This document shows positions 50,714 to 61,218 of a DNA stretch of 64,000 nucleotides, one piece after another; within the stretch, counting starts at the first letter, position 1, and every line of letters begins with the position of its first letter. A model generated the notes under the pieces. It searched no databases. It was given only the letters and a program-made list of their open reading frames with translations, and was not told the DNA's origin. This DNA is from Torreya grandis (taxonomy: Eukaryota > Streptophyta > Pinopsida > Cupressales > Taxaceae), in the NCBI GenBank assembly GCA_037957365.1, contig JARHVA010005491.1, positions 252,001 through 316,000 of the forward strand, written 5' to 3'. The translations under genes and the position numbers were made by a program.

Positions 50714-51251
50714 GATCTGGGCAACAATTTAGATAATAATTTGGGTGATGGGTCCACCCCAATTGATGGCGAAACTTTCGGGAGCCATAACTTTTGTACC
50801 GTAGCTCCAATTGGCTCACTGTTTGAACCATTGGAAAGATAATAATGAGGGGAACATCATGAGGTGGCATTAAGATTTTATCAATGAAGTTTGACCCCAT
50901 AAAACCTAAAGGAAGTTTCCCAAATTTTAATTCTAGTACTACAGTCTAAAAATAGTAAGTTTCTAATAATAGTAATTCCTCAAATTCTATATTGTTTTAA
51001 ATCATGGAACTTAAAAAATTCATCTCCCTTGAGATTGGTGACCTTCCAAATCCTCCCCACACCTTCAAAACATGTATAAATGAATATGTAACCCAAAATG
51101 GAAATCAGACATCTCTTCTCAAAGATAAGCATATGTTTGGGTCTACAAGTTTGATCAATAAAACATCTCTTCTCAGAGATAGCATTATTTGAATTATTTT
51201 GTTCTTATTTCTTGACTTATATTTAAACTAAAGCTTTCATGTTTTGGATTA
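50714..51251 (+). repeat. Element I 5' LTR
   Basis: Starts TGATCT, ends GGATTA; the probable original ends are TGATCC and GGATCA, as suggested by the solo copy. The frames inside on either strand repeat in all three LTR copies and are not genes. Confidence 0.92.
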
Positions 51252-51252
51252 T

Positions 51253-51264
51253 TGGTATCAGAGT
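51253..51264 (+). other. Element I primer-binding site (tRNA-iMet type)
   Basis: TGGTATCAGAGT directly after the LTR; the standard plant iMet site begins TGGTATCAGAGC (established knowledge). Confidence 0.9.
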
Positions 51265-51372
51265 GGTTTGTTTTTAGAGTGTATGATCTCGAGGATGAGG
51301 TTAGATTATAGGAATCTTGGGTGGAAAATAGAACTAGCAGACTATCCACCTATTCGCTCCAAATGATTTCAA

Positions 51373-52240
51373 ATGGAAGACAACACTAAGACATCCAATC
51401 CTTTCAAGGAAATGGTGAATGAAGCCCTCTAATAGTATCAAGTGTAGATGCTACAACAATTCTCTCAAATTCTCCAACAAATCTTGATGGGAAATTCTAG
51501 CTCCTCATCTGCACGCCCAAATCCTTTTAGTGCCCCAACACCCTTCAAGGTTTATGTGAATTTTGATATCCCTACATTTGAAGGAAAAATCAATGCTGAT
51601 GTAGCAAAAAATTGGCTAGATCAATTATCTTCTTATTTTTCTATAAATAAATTCAATGATAAAGAGAAGATCACTTTTGCTCTTTTGAAAACATCATTGC
51701 CTATCAAAAATTGGTGGGAAGTACAAAAAGAGATTCAGTGCAGATGATATTGGCCTTAAGATAGAACCTACTTGGGATGATTTCATAGAAGATGTGAAGG
51801 AAGAATACTACCCCATTGGAATATATGATGATCTGTATATAGAGTGGCAACAACTTTGCCAAGGTAAGGAACAATCTATTCAAGATTACACTAATATTTT
51901 TCATTCTCTATCTGCAAGATTGGGCATCCAAGAAAGTGAGAAACACAAGGTTCTCATATATCATGGTGGACTACAATGATGCATATGGGGAGAAATGGAA
52001 CTCTTCAATTTGTAAACCCTTGGTGAGGCATACAATTTCACAGTGAAGATTAAGTAGAAGCAATGAAGAATGAATATGAAGAGTTAGCCTTCAAAATGGA
52101 GAAGTGACAAAGAAGGTTAAACATGAGGCTAAAATTAGAAGCAAAAGGAAGGAAAGGTTGGGAAATGGTGTGATTATCACAAATTTGGAACTCACTACAA
52201 AGAAGAATGTTGAGTCATCAAGTCCCTACTTTCTAAGTCA
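51373..52240 (+). pseudogene. gag: Element I gag
   Basis: Starts with MEDNTK at 51373. It shows a Gln-rich helix, then the capsid domain 'VYVNFDIPTFEGKINADVAK' with 'NWLDQLSSYF', continuing after a frameshift near 51740 as 'PTWDDFIEDVKEEYYPIGIY' and 'FHSLSARLGI'. Near 52160-52200 a zinc-knuckle-like 'WCDYHKFGTHYKEEC' follows. A stop at 51421, the frameshift and a stop at 51979 break it. The capsid type differs from G and fits a non-Tat gypsy lineage. Confidence 0.85.
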
Positions 52241-52359
52241 CAATCCTTAACATCTACTACTCTACCTCATATAGACCCTACAGTTGAAGAGGTTGAAGAA
52301 TAGATTATAGATGCTGAGCCTGAATCCATTGTTGCTTCATCACAGACCCATAAGGAGAG

Positions 52360-52860
52360 GCTAGATGACAAGGAAAGGTTGTTTCACTCTAAGTTATGGG
52401 TGAAAGGTAAGCCTCCACATTTCATTCTTGATAGTGGAAGTAAAAAGAATTTAATCTCTACTAACATTGTGAAAAGCCTAAATCTGTCCATGAAGCCTCA
52501 CCCAAATCCATATAGTATTGGATGGTTGAGTCCAGGGAGAAACCTCTGTGTCACCCACCAATGTCTTCTCTCATATGCAATAAAAACCTTCCAAGATGAG
52601 GTCTTATGTGATGTGGTCAATCTAGATGTTTATGATGTACTATTTTGTTAGCCATTCATGTATGATTGACATGGCATATATGAATCAACAAATCAAAGGA
52701 TTACTCTCACTCTTGGAACATGGTGCTACAGGGTACTAGAGGTACCACCTTCTACATCTGTCTCTCTGATTAGTGCCAAGAAATTTGTTCTCATGGTGGT
52801 CAAGCCACAATAATCCAAAAGGGTTAATGTTATAGCCCTAAATACACAAAAAACACAAAA
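52360..52860 (+). pseudogene. Element I protease region
   Basis: 'LWVKGKPPHFILDSGSKKNL' contains the active-site D-S-G-S, followed by 'ISTNIVKSLNL' and 'LCDVVNLDVYDVLFC', then after a stop 'PFMYD' and 'HGIYESTNQRITLTL', the conserved block between protease and RT in this type of element. The active-site residues are intact. RT is absent after about 52870. Confidence 0.85.
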
Positions 52861-52882
52861 ATAGAAGCAAATAGATACCAAG

Positions 52883-52990
52883 TTGAAGAAGTTCACAGCC
52901 TTCCATCCACAGATTGATGGTCAGATAGAAATGGTGAACAATTGGGCCCTGTACAGTTCCATAAATCATAGTCCCTTCCAAGTATGCATC
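52883..52990 (+). pseudogene. Element I integrase remnant
   Basis: 'FTAFHPQIDGQIEMVNNWAL' and 'YSSINHSPFQVC' are the segment around the catalytic Glu of integrase (compare F-H-P-Q-T-D-G-Q-T-E-x-x-N). It follows within tens of bases of the protease-RT junction, so RT, RH and the first half of integrase were deleted in one step or several. Confidence 0.85.
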
Positions 52991-53060
52991 AGGAATAAAA
53001 TTGAAGTAAAATTACCAAACTTGATGAAAAATATTGATGAAATGGGGACCATTGCTTCTC

Positions 53061-53073
53061 AAGGATAGAGGAG
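53061..53073 (+). other. Element I polypurine tract
   Basis: AAGGATAGAGGAG immediately before the 3' LTR start TG at 53074. Confidence 0.85.
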
Positions 53074-53613
53074 TGTTCTAGGAAACAATTTAGATAACAA
53101 TTTGGGTGATGGGTCCACCCCAATTGATGGTAGAACTTCTGGGAGCCATAACTTTTGCACCGTAGCTCCAATTGACTCATCGTTTGAACCATTGGAAAGA
53201 TAATAATGAGGGGAATGTTTTGAGATGGAATTTAAATTTTCTCATTGAATTTTGACCCCATAAAACCCAATGGAAGTGTCCCAAATTTTAATTTTAGTAG
53301 TGTAGTCTAAAAATATTAAGTTTCTAAAAATAGTAATTCCTCAAATTCTATATTGTTGTAAATCATGGAAGTTAAACCAATTCATCTCCCTCAATATTGG
53401 TGACCTTACACATCCTCCCCACACCTTCAAAACATGTATAAATGAGGATGTAACCTGAAATGGAAATTAGACATCTCTTCTCTGAGATAAGCATATGTTT
53501 GGGTCTGCAAATTTGATCAATAAAACATCTCTTCTCAGAGATAGCATTATTTGAATTATTTTGTTCTTATTTGTTGATTTATATTTCAACAAAAAATTTT
53601 GAGTTTTGGATTA
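53074..53613 (+). repeat. Element I 3' LTR
   Basis: 540 bp, matching 50714-51251 with scattered differences; it ends GGATTA before AGTAT. Confidence 0.92.
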
Positions 53614-53986
53614 AGTATTATCCTTTTCTTAGGTAATTTTAGCATTAATTGTAGACACCGCAAACGTGTCTGCACCTTGGTTCTCCCCCTTGGCCCTTTC
53701 TCCCACCTAGTCCTCCTTGGTCCCTAACCCACCTAGGTCTTATTAATTAGAAATTAACATCTATTTTTAATTAAATAAGGCCCCCTTTCCACCCTACCCT
53801 TGCCACCTTGGATCCTCCCTTGAATCCCTCCACCTTCCCCCTAGCATTTATTAGGCCAAATCTCACCATTATATCCCCCCTCGTCCATTTTGGCATCCTC
53901 GTGACCATTCTGCCCATGACCCCTCGCTCGGCGGCGTGCAAGAGTGGGCAGAGGCTATTTTTAGCCTCTGTGCCCATCCTGCGACC

Positions 53987-54037
53987 GCCGACGTCGGCGA
54001 CCCTTCGGCCGACGTCGGTGAAACTACCGGCGTCGGC
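53987..54037. repeat. Palindrome cluster 1 in G LTR
   Basis: Three 12-mers: GCCGACGTCGGC (53987), GCCGACGTCGGT (54008), ACCGGCGTCGGC (54026), spaced 21 and 18 bp. Confidence 0.95.
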
Positions 54038-54557
54038 AGCCTTCATTATCCCCTTCTACATCCGTTGCACCCCCTGGACTCTTGAGCTCGAAAACGGATT
54101 CTCTTGACGCTTTGGCTCTGATCTCTCCTCTGTCTTGACCTCGTGCAATAGCAGCAACAGGTGAAAAGGCCCTGGATCAGCATCTTCTCCTTGCAACAAC
54201 TCTTCTGTGGCTCCAGCAACATCTTCTTCTCTCTTCATTCAGCAAGCTAAAGGTAAGCTAGTCTAGTTTTTTATTTCATTTTATTCAGTCATCTATATTC
54301 TATTGTCTTCTGCTACCTCTGTCCTTCCCCCCTGAGAGGCTGCAAAGCCTTCTCAGGCCCCATCCTCTGTGAATCCTCCTCTTCCCTCTCCTCTGTGTCT
54401 CTTTCAACTTCCTCACCCCTCTGCCAACAAGACCTTGCACCAGGTATCCAACCCAAACCAGACCACCCCCCAATCCATCCAAGCTTGTCCCCGTTCAGTC
54501 TCAGACCCGTCCACAGTCCAGAAAGCAACCCTGACCCGACTACAGGCCACAACCCCG

Positions 54558-54650
54558 ACCGACGCCGGTCACTTCCCCAATCGACGTCGGCAGGATAGCC
54601 GACGCCGACAGATCAGATAACCGACGCTGGCGACATTTCCGACCTCGGGG
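54558..54650. repeat. Palindrome cluster 2 in G LTR
   Basis: 12-mers start at 54558, 54580, 54598, 54620 and 54638 (for example ACCGACGCCGGT, ATCGACGTCGGC, ACCGACGCTGGC), spaced 22, 18, 22 and 18 bp, a 40-bp period. Confidence 0.95.
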
Positions 54651-55043
54651 ACTGTCTTCAGCCCAACAGCTCTTTCAGGTAATCATTTTGTTTTCTTCTT
54701 TCCTTTCTACTTTCTTTGTCATTTCTGTATTCTGGCATTCTATCTTTTATCGGTCACTTATTTCATCAAAACAGTGGGTTGACCTCCCTTAAGGAAGTTT
54801 TTACACTTCTGGGAACAAGCCTTTTACTTGGCAACCCACTGCCTATCTGTCTAACGTTTTTCTTGTCCTAGTTTCCTTTTTTTCTTGCAGGTGTCATTCC
54901 TCCACAGCCAAAGAGGAGTGCTCACAAACGTCTAGATTTACGATGCGCAATCTTTAGTCCAGGTACTTCTAAGCCTTGTCCATTACTTTCTTTTAGTTTC
55001 TTTCTTTTTAGTCTGAAAAGCAAATTTGAGGTAGAAACATCTC

Positions 55044-55061
55044 TGGCACGCCCGGTGGGAC
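55044..55061 (+). other. Element G primer-binding site
   Basis: TGGCACGCCCGGTGGGAC, four bases after the LTR end. It is the undecayed form of the sites in D, E1 and both tandem units. I did not assign the tRNA. Confidence 0.88.
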
Positions 55062-55898
55062 ACTAGGTTCCTCCTAGGTTCCTTTTCCTTTTCATTCATT
55101 TAGGTGCATTTAGGCTCCTTCTCTCTCGTGTCTCTTTCTTCTATTCTGAATGACACTATAAGCAAGAACTAAAATGAATCCTTATTTTCTTTCTTGCACA
55201 TTCTAGACTAGTCTAAACATCATACTCTTGACCCTTTCTCAAAACTTGTCTGCATCACAAACATCACATTTCGACTTGGGAATTAAAACGTATTGCACTT
55301 TCATTTCTGCTTGTGCTTGCATTAGTCCACATCTAGTAACTTAGATGCATATTGAATGAACCGTAGACACTTGATGTTACACTACCGAACCACATGCACT
55401 AAACAAACATAAAACATACCTGAGACAAGGCTCGACTGGGATTTCATCCCCCAGCGGATACCTTACCCGTCCCGGTGACCCTACTTGGATTTCATCACCA
55501 AGGGGGAAGCCCACTCCGTTCTCTGGTGAAGGATAAACTCTAGGCGAGGTATATCTTGGCTAAGCGAGACCAGCTAACCACTGGAATTGTGAAGTGAGGG
55601 GAGCTTGCTCCTTAGCACCAGGCCACGTACCAGACCCTAACACAGATCTTTGAGCACCTAAAACAACACCCGAAACCATCTTTAGACTGCCTTCTTCTAA
55701 GACCCATTTTTCAGCCAATCTCCCCAAACATTCATCTAAGGCATAAGCCACAAGTTTCTAAGGTTAATTCCTAGGATTTATCGCTTAGGCTTGTCTGTCT
55801 TTCTCTATTTTCCTCTTCTCATCTGTTTGTTTGAGTGTGTGAGGACGCTTTCCGCTTTGTTTTTCCAAGAACCTTTTGGCTCTCTGGAAAACACAGTG
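55062..55898 (+). other. Element G leader, no gene seen
   Basis: Untranslated region between primer site and the palindrome array. No frame on either strand is convincing. It contains pyrimidine-rich stretches. Confidence 0.6.
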
Positions 55899-56049
55899 AC
55901 CGACATCGGTTCTGCCACCGATGTCGGCCTTCCCCTGTCATCGACATCGGTTCTGATACCGACGTCGGCTTCATCTGTTACCGGCATCGGTTATCTAACC
56001 GACGCCGGCCTCATTTTCTACCGACATCGGTTTTCCAACCGACGTCGGT
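55899..56049. repeat. Palindrome array in G leader (4 units of 40 bp)
   Basis: Eight 12-mers of the form ACCGACRTCGGY start at 55899, 55917, 55940, 55958, 55980, 55998, 56020 and 56038. Partners are 18 bp apart and pairs repeat every 40-41 bp. Most carry two to four CpG sites. Confidence 0.97.
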
Positions 56050-56176
56050 CTCTGTCACTGTCCTTTTTTTTCAAAACCAGCAACCTGAAGCCTGTCTTTT
56101 CTCTGTCAAAGACTCCATCCTAGTTTTCTGGAACTGAGCAACACAGTTCCTGAGACCTGAACCTTCTTTGCCTTGC

Positions 56177-57741
56177 ATGGTTTTGACTCGTAGCCAACCC
56201 AAAGCTCTTGTCAACCACGCTAGCCGTCAACCACTTCCGTCCACCCCATCCGTGACCAAGCCTATAATGGAGTTCAACTCGGAGACCGAAAGAACTCCCA
56301 TTCGTCCAACCTCACCACAGACTCCCATTGTCCAAGAAGGGGACCAAGACTTCAAACGATTCTTGGACCTCAACGTCAAGGCCTTGCAACATTATCTCGC
56401 GCATAGCCGAACGCGAGACTCCTTGGGCAATCCAATCTATGGAATGCCAACCTCCCTTGTCGCGACTACGGCTGTATCGACAGCATCCATAGTTTAACCT
56501 TCGGACACCCAAGCCATCGCTTTGACCACTGACTAGACTTTGACCAATCCCCCAGGTGTGGCCTCTCCCTCTATCATTGGGCCCACTTCCACCGGGGTTC
56601 TGGCCTCTTGTCAACCTCAACCCGCTCAACCGCTATCCACTCCATTTCAAAACCTTGTTGTCTCTATCCCGCCTACCCTGGCCCCTATCAACACCAGGGT
56701 GGCTTCTTACCCCTTAGCCCCCATTACCACAGTCCAGCCTCTCGTGGCAACAACGGGCCCAGCTATGTCTTCTAACCAACCACCTTTAGCATCCACCTCT
56801 CCCCCTGCGATTAGTCATCCGTACATTCTACAACTGACTATGTCACTCACCTCCTCTAACCTCTTCCAAGCGCCCTACAACTTAGGGGGCACGCAACCCG
56901 TCAATCCGTCGGCAGACATCACCAAATGCTGATGGACAAGATGACCAGTCTTGAGACCTCTGTTTCTGGCTCGCGCAACACTCTTTCATACGAGTAGATC
57001 TGTAATGAGCCCATTCATCCTTTCGTCCCAATCAGACCATATCCTAGCCAGTGGGAGCTTCCGAAGTTTTCTCGCTTTCAAAATAAGGAAGACCCCCAAC
57101 AACACTTGTGGGCATTCAGACACGCCTGCTACCTCATTGGCCATGACGATGCGTTACTCTTACGCACCTTTCCTATGTCTCTCTCGAGTGCTGCACTTGA
57201 CTGGTACAGCTCCCTTCCTAGCCATTCTCTCTTCTCATTCACACAATTGGCTCAGCTATTCCTCGATCACTTTTCCATCAACATAACCAAGAAAGTCTCA
57301 ATCACGGACCTCTATTCTATTCGGCAATTCGAGGACGAGTCTATAGCCGACTTCGTTGCTCGATGGAGAGGCCTTATCAACCAACTCTCCTTTTCCTTGC
57401 CCCAGGCTGAGCTTATTAAACTCTTTTCTCAAGCCTGTGCCCGACATATCTCTTCCACCCTGAGGGTTCAAACCTTTCACACTTTTGACGAGGCCTTCAT
57501 GATGGCCCACAAACTAGAGTTGCGTGCCATCGAGGAGAACAAAGTCAAGTTGCGGAGTAAGAATCCCAGCTCTAAGGCCAATGACTCTTCCTCTGCCAAG
57601 CCATCATCATCCAATTCTAAATCCAAGGCTTCAGCTAATGCCATGGTTGTCAGACCTTCATCTTCTTCGACCAATCAGCCTGAGCCCTCTACATCTCAGA
57701 GCGCTACTCGGCAATTCCAGCAAAGATACATGCAGCGATGA
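56177..57741 (+). pseudogene. gag: Element G gag: N-terminal and capsid regions
   Basis: Begins MVLTRSQPKALVNH at 56177 (an ATG also lies at 56168). A Pro/Ser/Thr-rich first part runs in one frame to about 56930 with stops at 56495 and 56534. A frame change near 56890-56935 leads to the capsid domain: 'NEPIHPFVPIRPYPSQWELP', 'FRHACYLIGHDDALLLRTFP', 'LDWYSSLPSHSLFSFTQLAQ', 'LYSIRQFEDESIADFVARWR'. It would form the particle shell. It ends in a Ser-rich tail at the stop at 57739. The stop at 56995 also lies within. Confidence 0.88.
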
Positions 57742-59643
57742 TATACTCCTCTCGGAGAATCATATGCGTCTATGCTGGAAAAGCTTCTTAAACAGGGGGC
57801 CCTCAATCTCCCTCAAGCCTGACCTCCACTGTAATTCGATCCCTCACACGCCATCCCCGCGTGGTATAGGGAGCATGACTTCTGCAGCTTCCACCGTGTT
57901 AAGGGCCATGACACGGAAAACTGCAAAACCTTTAAGAACATAATACAAGACATGCTCGAAAAGGGGGATCTCATCTTAGACAATCCAAATGCACCCCCTA
58001 ATCAGGCCATTAACATCTTCAAATAACCTTTCCCCAATCATCCGCCAACTCAGAACAACGTCCAGACCTTAATTGACGACAATCATGAGCACAACGTTCG
58101 AACAGTCAATACGGTCTCTCCTTTCGTCCCCAATCAACCTCTTGAGGTTAGTCCATCAAGCAGTCCATCACATGTGGACGAACCTCTCTCCCCAGCTAGT
58201 TCTCCATTGACCTCTCTCATCTTGGAGGATGCCTCGGCCTTACCTGCACCTCCGGTCTCGCCATCCCCCGTTCTATTGCCTATGGAGGACCCGACCCTTC
58301 TTACTCCTCAGCTGCAAGTGGAGGGCCCCATCATCCCTGCCCTTTACCTGCTGGAGGAACCTCGCTCCCCAGTTTCTTCTCCACCCAGGGAAGAACCTGT
58401 CCCTCCTTCGTCCTCATCTAAATCTATCACGACTTCACCATACCATGCGTCTAAGACCACTACACCCATCTCGTCTTCAACCTCGCAACCATCAACATCT
58501 TCCTCTCAGCCATTTTCTCGGTTAGTGGAGAAGATTGAACTTCTCCCTCCGCGAAAAGTGATGCCTCAGGTGTTGTGGGAGCATCTTAAAGCCCTTCAAC
58601 ATACCCGCGCCCTCTCATCACATGCCGCTAATCCTCCCAAGGTAGAATCTCGTCAGACTCTTGACAAAGACCAGACTCTCAAACCTCAACCAAACCTGTC
58701 CAAACCAAAGCCTGCGTCTATCTCGTCCAAACCCATCAAGTCATTTGGCGTTCATCCTGTCTCCACCCTCACTCACCCGCAAGTGAAGGTGGACCTAGGC
58801 CAGACCTCGACCAGCAGTAGTCTTCCAACCAAGTCAAAAAAGACTGCTAGACCGCAGAAATGAACGCCTCCTTCTCCGTCACCATTGCCATCCATTTTGG
58901 GCCCCCATCCTTCGACCTTGGCTAGCATCCTTCCCACTCCGACCTTCAACCAAAACTCGTTGCCTCCTTTGCTTCCTCTGCCTACCTCCAGTCGTCCCTC
59001 TCCTAAAAAGCTGTTCTCAATCACCAGGCCAGAGCCATCTCCATCTGTCACCGCGCCATCAACCCATAAGGTGGTACGGAAACCTCTTCTAACCTCGCCT
59101 AAGCAAAAGTCACCAACCTCGCGCATATCAAATAGCACAGACCCTCTATTGGGCTCATACTCATCAATATTGCACCGACTTCTCCAGACTTCCGACATAA
59201 CCCTTCTGCCCATCAAGCCTTTCCAACCTCTCCGGTCCAAGCCCTCCTGGTTCGATGATACGAAAATTTGCTTATATCATCGTACACCAGGACACGACAC
59301 CAAGACTTGCTGTGCCCTCAAGGCCGTCATCCGCTGCCATATGGAGAAGGACACTCTTCTCCTTGAGGACACTCTTGACCAGACCCCGACTCCTTCCTGT
59401 CCAACTTCTTCAAACACGTCAACATCTCACTAGCAAGACATGACCCCTTCTTCGCCTCCCATTTTCAAAATCAATGCCATCTGTATAACCACTAGGTCGC
59501 AATAGGACAAGGCCAAAGCAAAATCTGCCATTCCTTGGACTTATCCCTTCGTCAAGCCACCCCTTGCGCCCAAGCCTAAAATTTCTATCCTTGGCGCGTC
59601 CCAACCTTCTTCATCTTCCTCTTCTAGACCAATTCATGACTCC
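57742..59643 (+). pseudogene. Element G gag linker with two zinc knuckles
   Basis: The same frame continues as a long Pro/Ser/Thr-rich region of about 630 codons. It carries two zinc knuckles of the form C-x2-H-x4-H-x4-C: 'CSFHRVKGHDTENC' at 57883-57924 and 'CLYHRTPGHDTKTC' at 59269-59310, each followed by a similar helix ending in M-E-K or L-E-K. Stops at 57820, 57832, 58024, 58861, 59431 and 59503. The knuckles would bind element RNA. The length and the doubled knuckle are unusual (see findings). Confidence 0.8.
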
Positions 59644-60423
59644 ATGCTGAAGCAGCTTCACCAGACACCGGTGAAGATGTCTCTTTATGACCTTATCCAA
59701 ACTTCACCTCAGCACCGTCAAGCCCTTATCCAAGCCTTGCAGGTAGCGGAGGTCCAACCCGAGGACCCCCAACCACTCGCTGCCCTCATCCATTCCTTAT
59801 CTCCTGTCAACTCCATCACATTCAGCGATTTTGAGATTCCCACATCTAACACGGAAGATCAAGACGCCACCCTCTTCATCACTGCCTATGTTGATCGAAC
59901 ACACATCAAACGCATTATGATCGACGGCGGTGCTAGCATCAACATAATCTCTACCCATGCCTTTGATCAGCTGGCTCTTCCCAAGAACTGCATCTCCAAA
60001 ACTGACGTGATCTTATGCTCTTTCAATGACACCACCGCCACGACCATTGGCACAGTCATCCTCCACATTCGCGTAGGCCCACGCACAGTCCCGGAGCTCT
60101 TCTATATCATTGAAGGAGAGTTTCAATACAACCTTTTACTGGGCCGACCTTGGATCCGTGCCATGCCCTGTATCCCCTCCACCCTGCACCATTGTGTGAA
60201 GTTTGAGCATGACGGGCAAGTCCACACCATTTCCACTGACCCTTCACCCTTCAAGACTTGCAACACCACCTATCGTTCTAATGACGTCCTCATTCCCATC
60301 AAGCTGTCCACTCCGGCACCGCCTCCATCTGCGGAAGCTTCGACCAGTTCACAATCGGTGATTGCCCTCACCCCTCCTCTTCAAGCGCCGACCAAGGACC
60401 CCATGGAAGACATCTTCCAATGA
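59644..60423 (+). pseudogene. Element G aspartic protease
   Basis: 'LHQTPVKMSLYDLIQTSPQH' leads in. The active-site strand reads 'IKRIMIDGGASINIISTHAF' near 59920-59965, with D-G-G-A in place of D-T/S-G-A, a variant I recall from Tat elements. 'YIIEGEFQYNLLLGRPWIRA' is the conserved block near the C-terminus, and 'PCIPSTLHHCVKF' follows. The domain itself is uninterrupted; the next stop is at 60421. Confidence 0.9.
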
Positions 60424-61218
60424 CTATCACTTGGGGAATACCGCTTGTTGACCCTCGACATGTTCCAAACTCCACAAGAGTATGGACGCCTTCACCTCAG
60501 TCCTAATTATGACCCTCGAATCGAGACGGTCTTACCTTATGGTCCTCCTCACTTCCAAACCAACTTTGTCTATGGGGGGCTTAATCAAGCCCCTACCTAC
60601 GGCACTTCTCTTTCTTCACCCCAACCTTTCACATCTGATTTCTTGTTTCTTGGCAACCCCGCCTTTGCACACACTTACCTTCACAGGTGTGCATGGAAGG
60701 GTTTTGGTTTTGGATGTTATGAGCAGGGCTCCCATCAGCCCATTGAGCCGCTCAATGATCACGATGCCAAGAAACGGTATGGCCTGGGATATCATGACCC
60801 CACTCAGGCTCCTTTCGACCTTTGTCCCAAACCAACCATTGACCAATCTCTTTTAGACTCGCCCATTTCTCCTTCGTCGCCTATGGAGTCGGTGGTTTCC
60901 ATCCCTCCTAGTTTTTTGTTTTTCATAAACACCATCCGCCTGGAACCCCTGACCTATCAGCTCAATGGGGTGCCCAGGTCTCTCCCTCTCATCTTTCCTA
61001 GCATGGTAGAGGATGAGTCGGCAACCATTCACACTGTCCACTGCGTTGACGATGACGCCATCCTTTCCTACATGGGTGCCGATGACTCTTTCGTCTAGCG
61101 TTTCCTCCCTTCCAAGACCCAGGTTATGTTAAATGAATCCACCATTGACATCAACCTCCCTTCTTCTTCCGATGTTCCTCACGTCTTAAAGATTGGCCAA
61201 TCTTTAGACACTCAGGAG
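60424..61218 (+). pseudogene. Element G PR-RT linker with G-patch-like segment
   Basis: Open except for a stop at 61096. Near 60690-60790 'WKGFGFGCYEQGSHQPIEPL' is followed by 'KKRYGLGYHDPTQAPF', matching the pattern of a G-patch (spaced glycines, then G-L-G-Y), known between protease and RT in some retroelements. An acidic stretch ('HCVDDDAILSYMGADDSF') precedes RT. The G-patch call is inference from the pattern. Confidence 0.6.

Larger units (their letters stand above)
50714..53613 (+). mobile_element. Element I: internally deleted LTR element, inserted in H
   Basis: Two LTRs of 538 and 540 bp (50714-51251 and 53074-53613), an iMet-type primer site, a polypurine tract, gag, protease and a scrap of integrase. 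RT, RH and most of integrase are missing. Flanks ATTAT (50709-50713) and AGTAT (53614-53618) agree at four of five positions and fit a target-site duplication. Another copy of the family survives as a solo LTR at 17472-18012. Unlike the other elements here it uses the iMet primer. Confidence 0.92.
53650..55039 (+). repeat. Element G 5' LTR
   Basis: Begins TGTAGACACCGC and ends GAAACA just before the primer site, giving 1390 bp. The 3' partner is beyond the window, so the ends rest on TG/CA, the primer site and the start shared with the tandem composite LTRs. It holds two palindrome clusters (53987-54037 and 54558-54650). A possible TATA-like 'ttaaataagg' lies near 53771. Overlapping frames on both strands at 53770-54620 are not supported as genes. 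Confidence 0.85.

Noticed and set aside
50709..50900. Minus-strand frame repeated at 52989-53192 and 17903-18097
   Set aside because: The repetition is explained by the LTR of the element-I family; it is not a gene family.
54300..54552. Gly/Arg-rich minus-strand frames
   Set aside because: Shadow frames opposite Pro/Ser-rich sequence in the LTR; no support.
53770..54620. Several overlapping frames on both strands
   Set aside because: They lie in the G LTR, overlap each other, and result from GC-rich, stop-poor sequence; no family resemblance.
55899..56049. CRISPR-like array (regular short repeats with spacers)
   Set aside because: Repeats are 12-bp palindromes with degenerate spacers in a plant retrotransposon leader; there are no unique spacers of constant length and no cas genes.
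58773..59240. 155-residue minus-strand frame
   Set aside because: Antisense to the Pro/Ser/Thr-rich gag linker of G, in which the plus-strand frame has clear homology on both sides.
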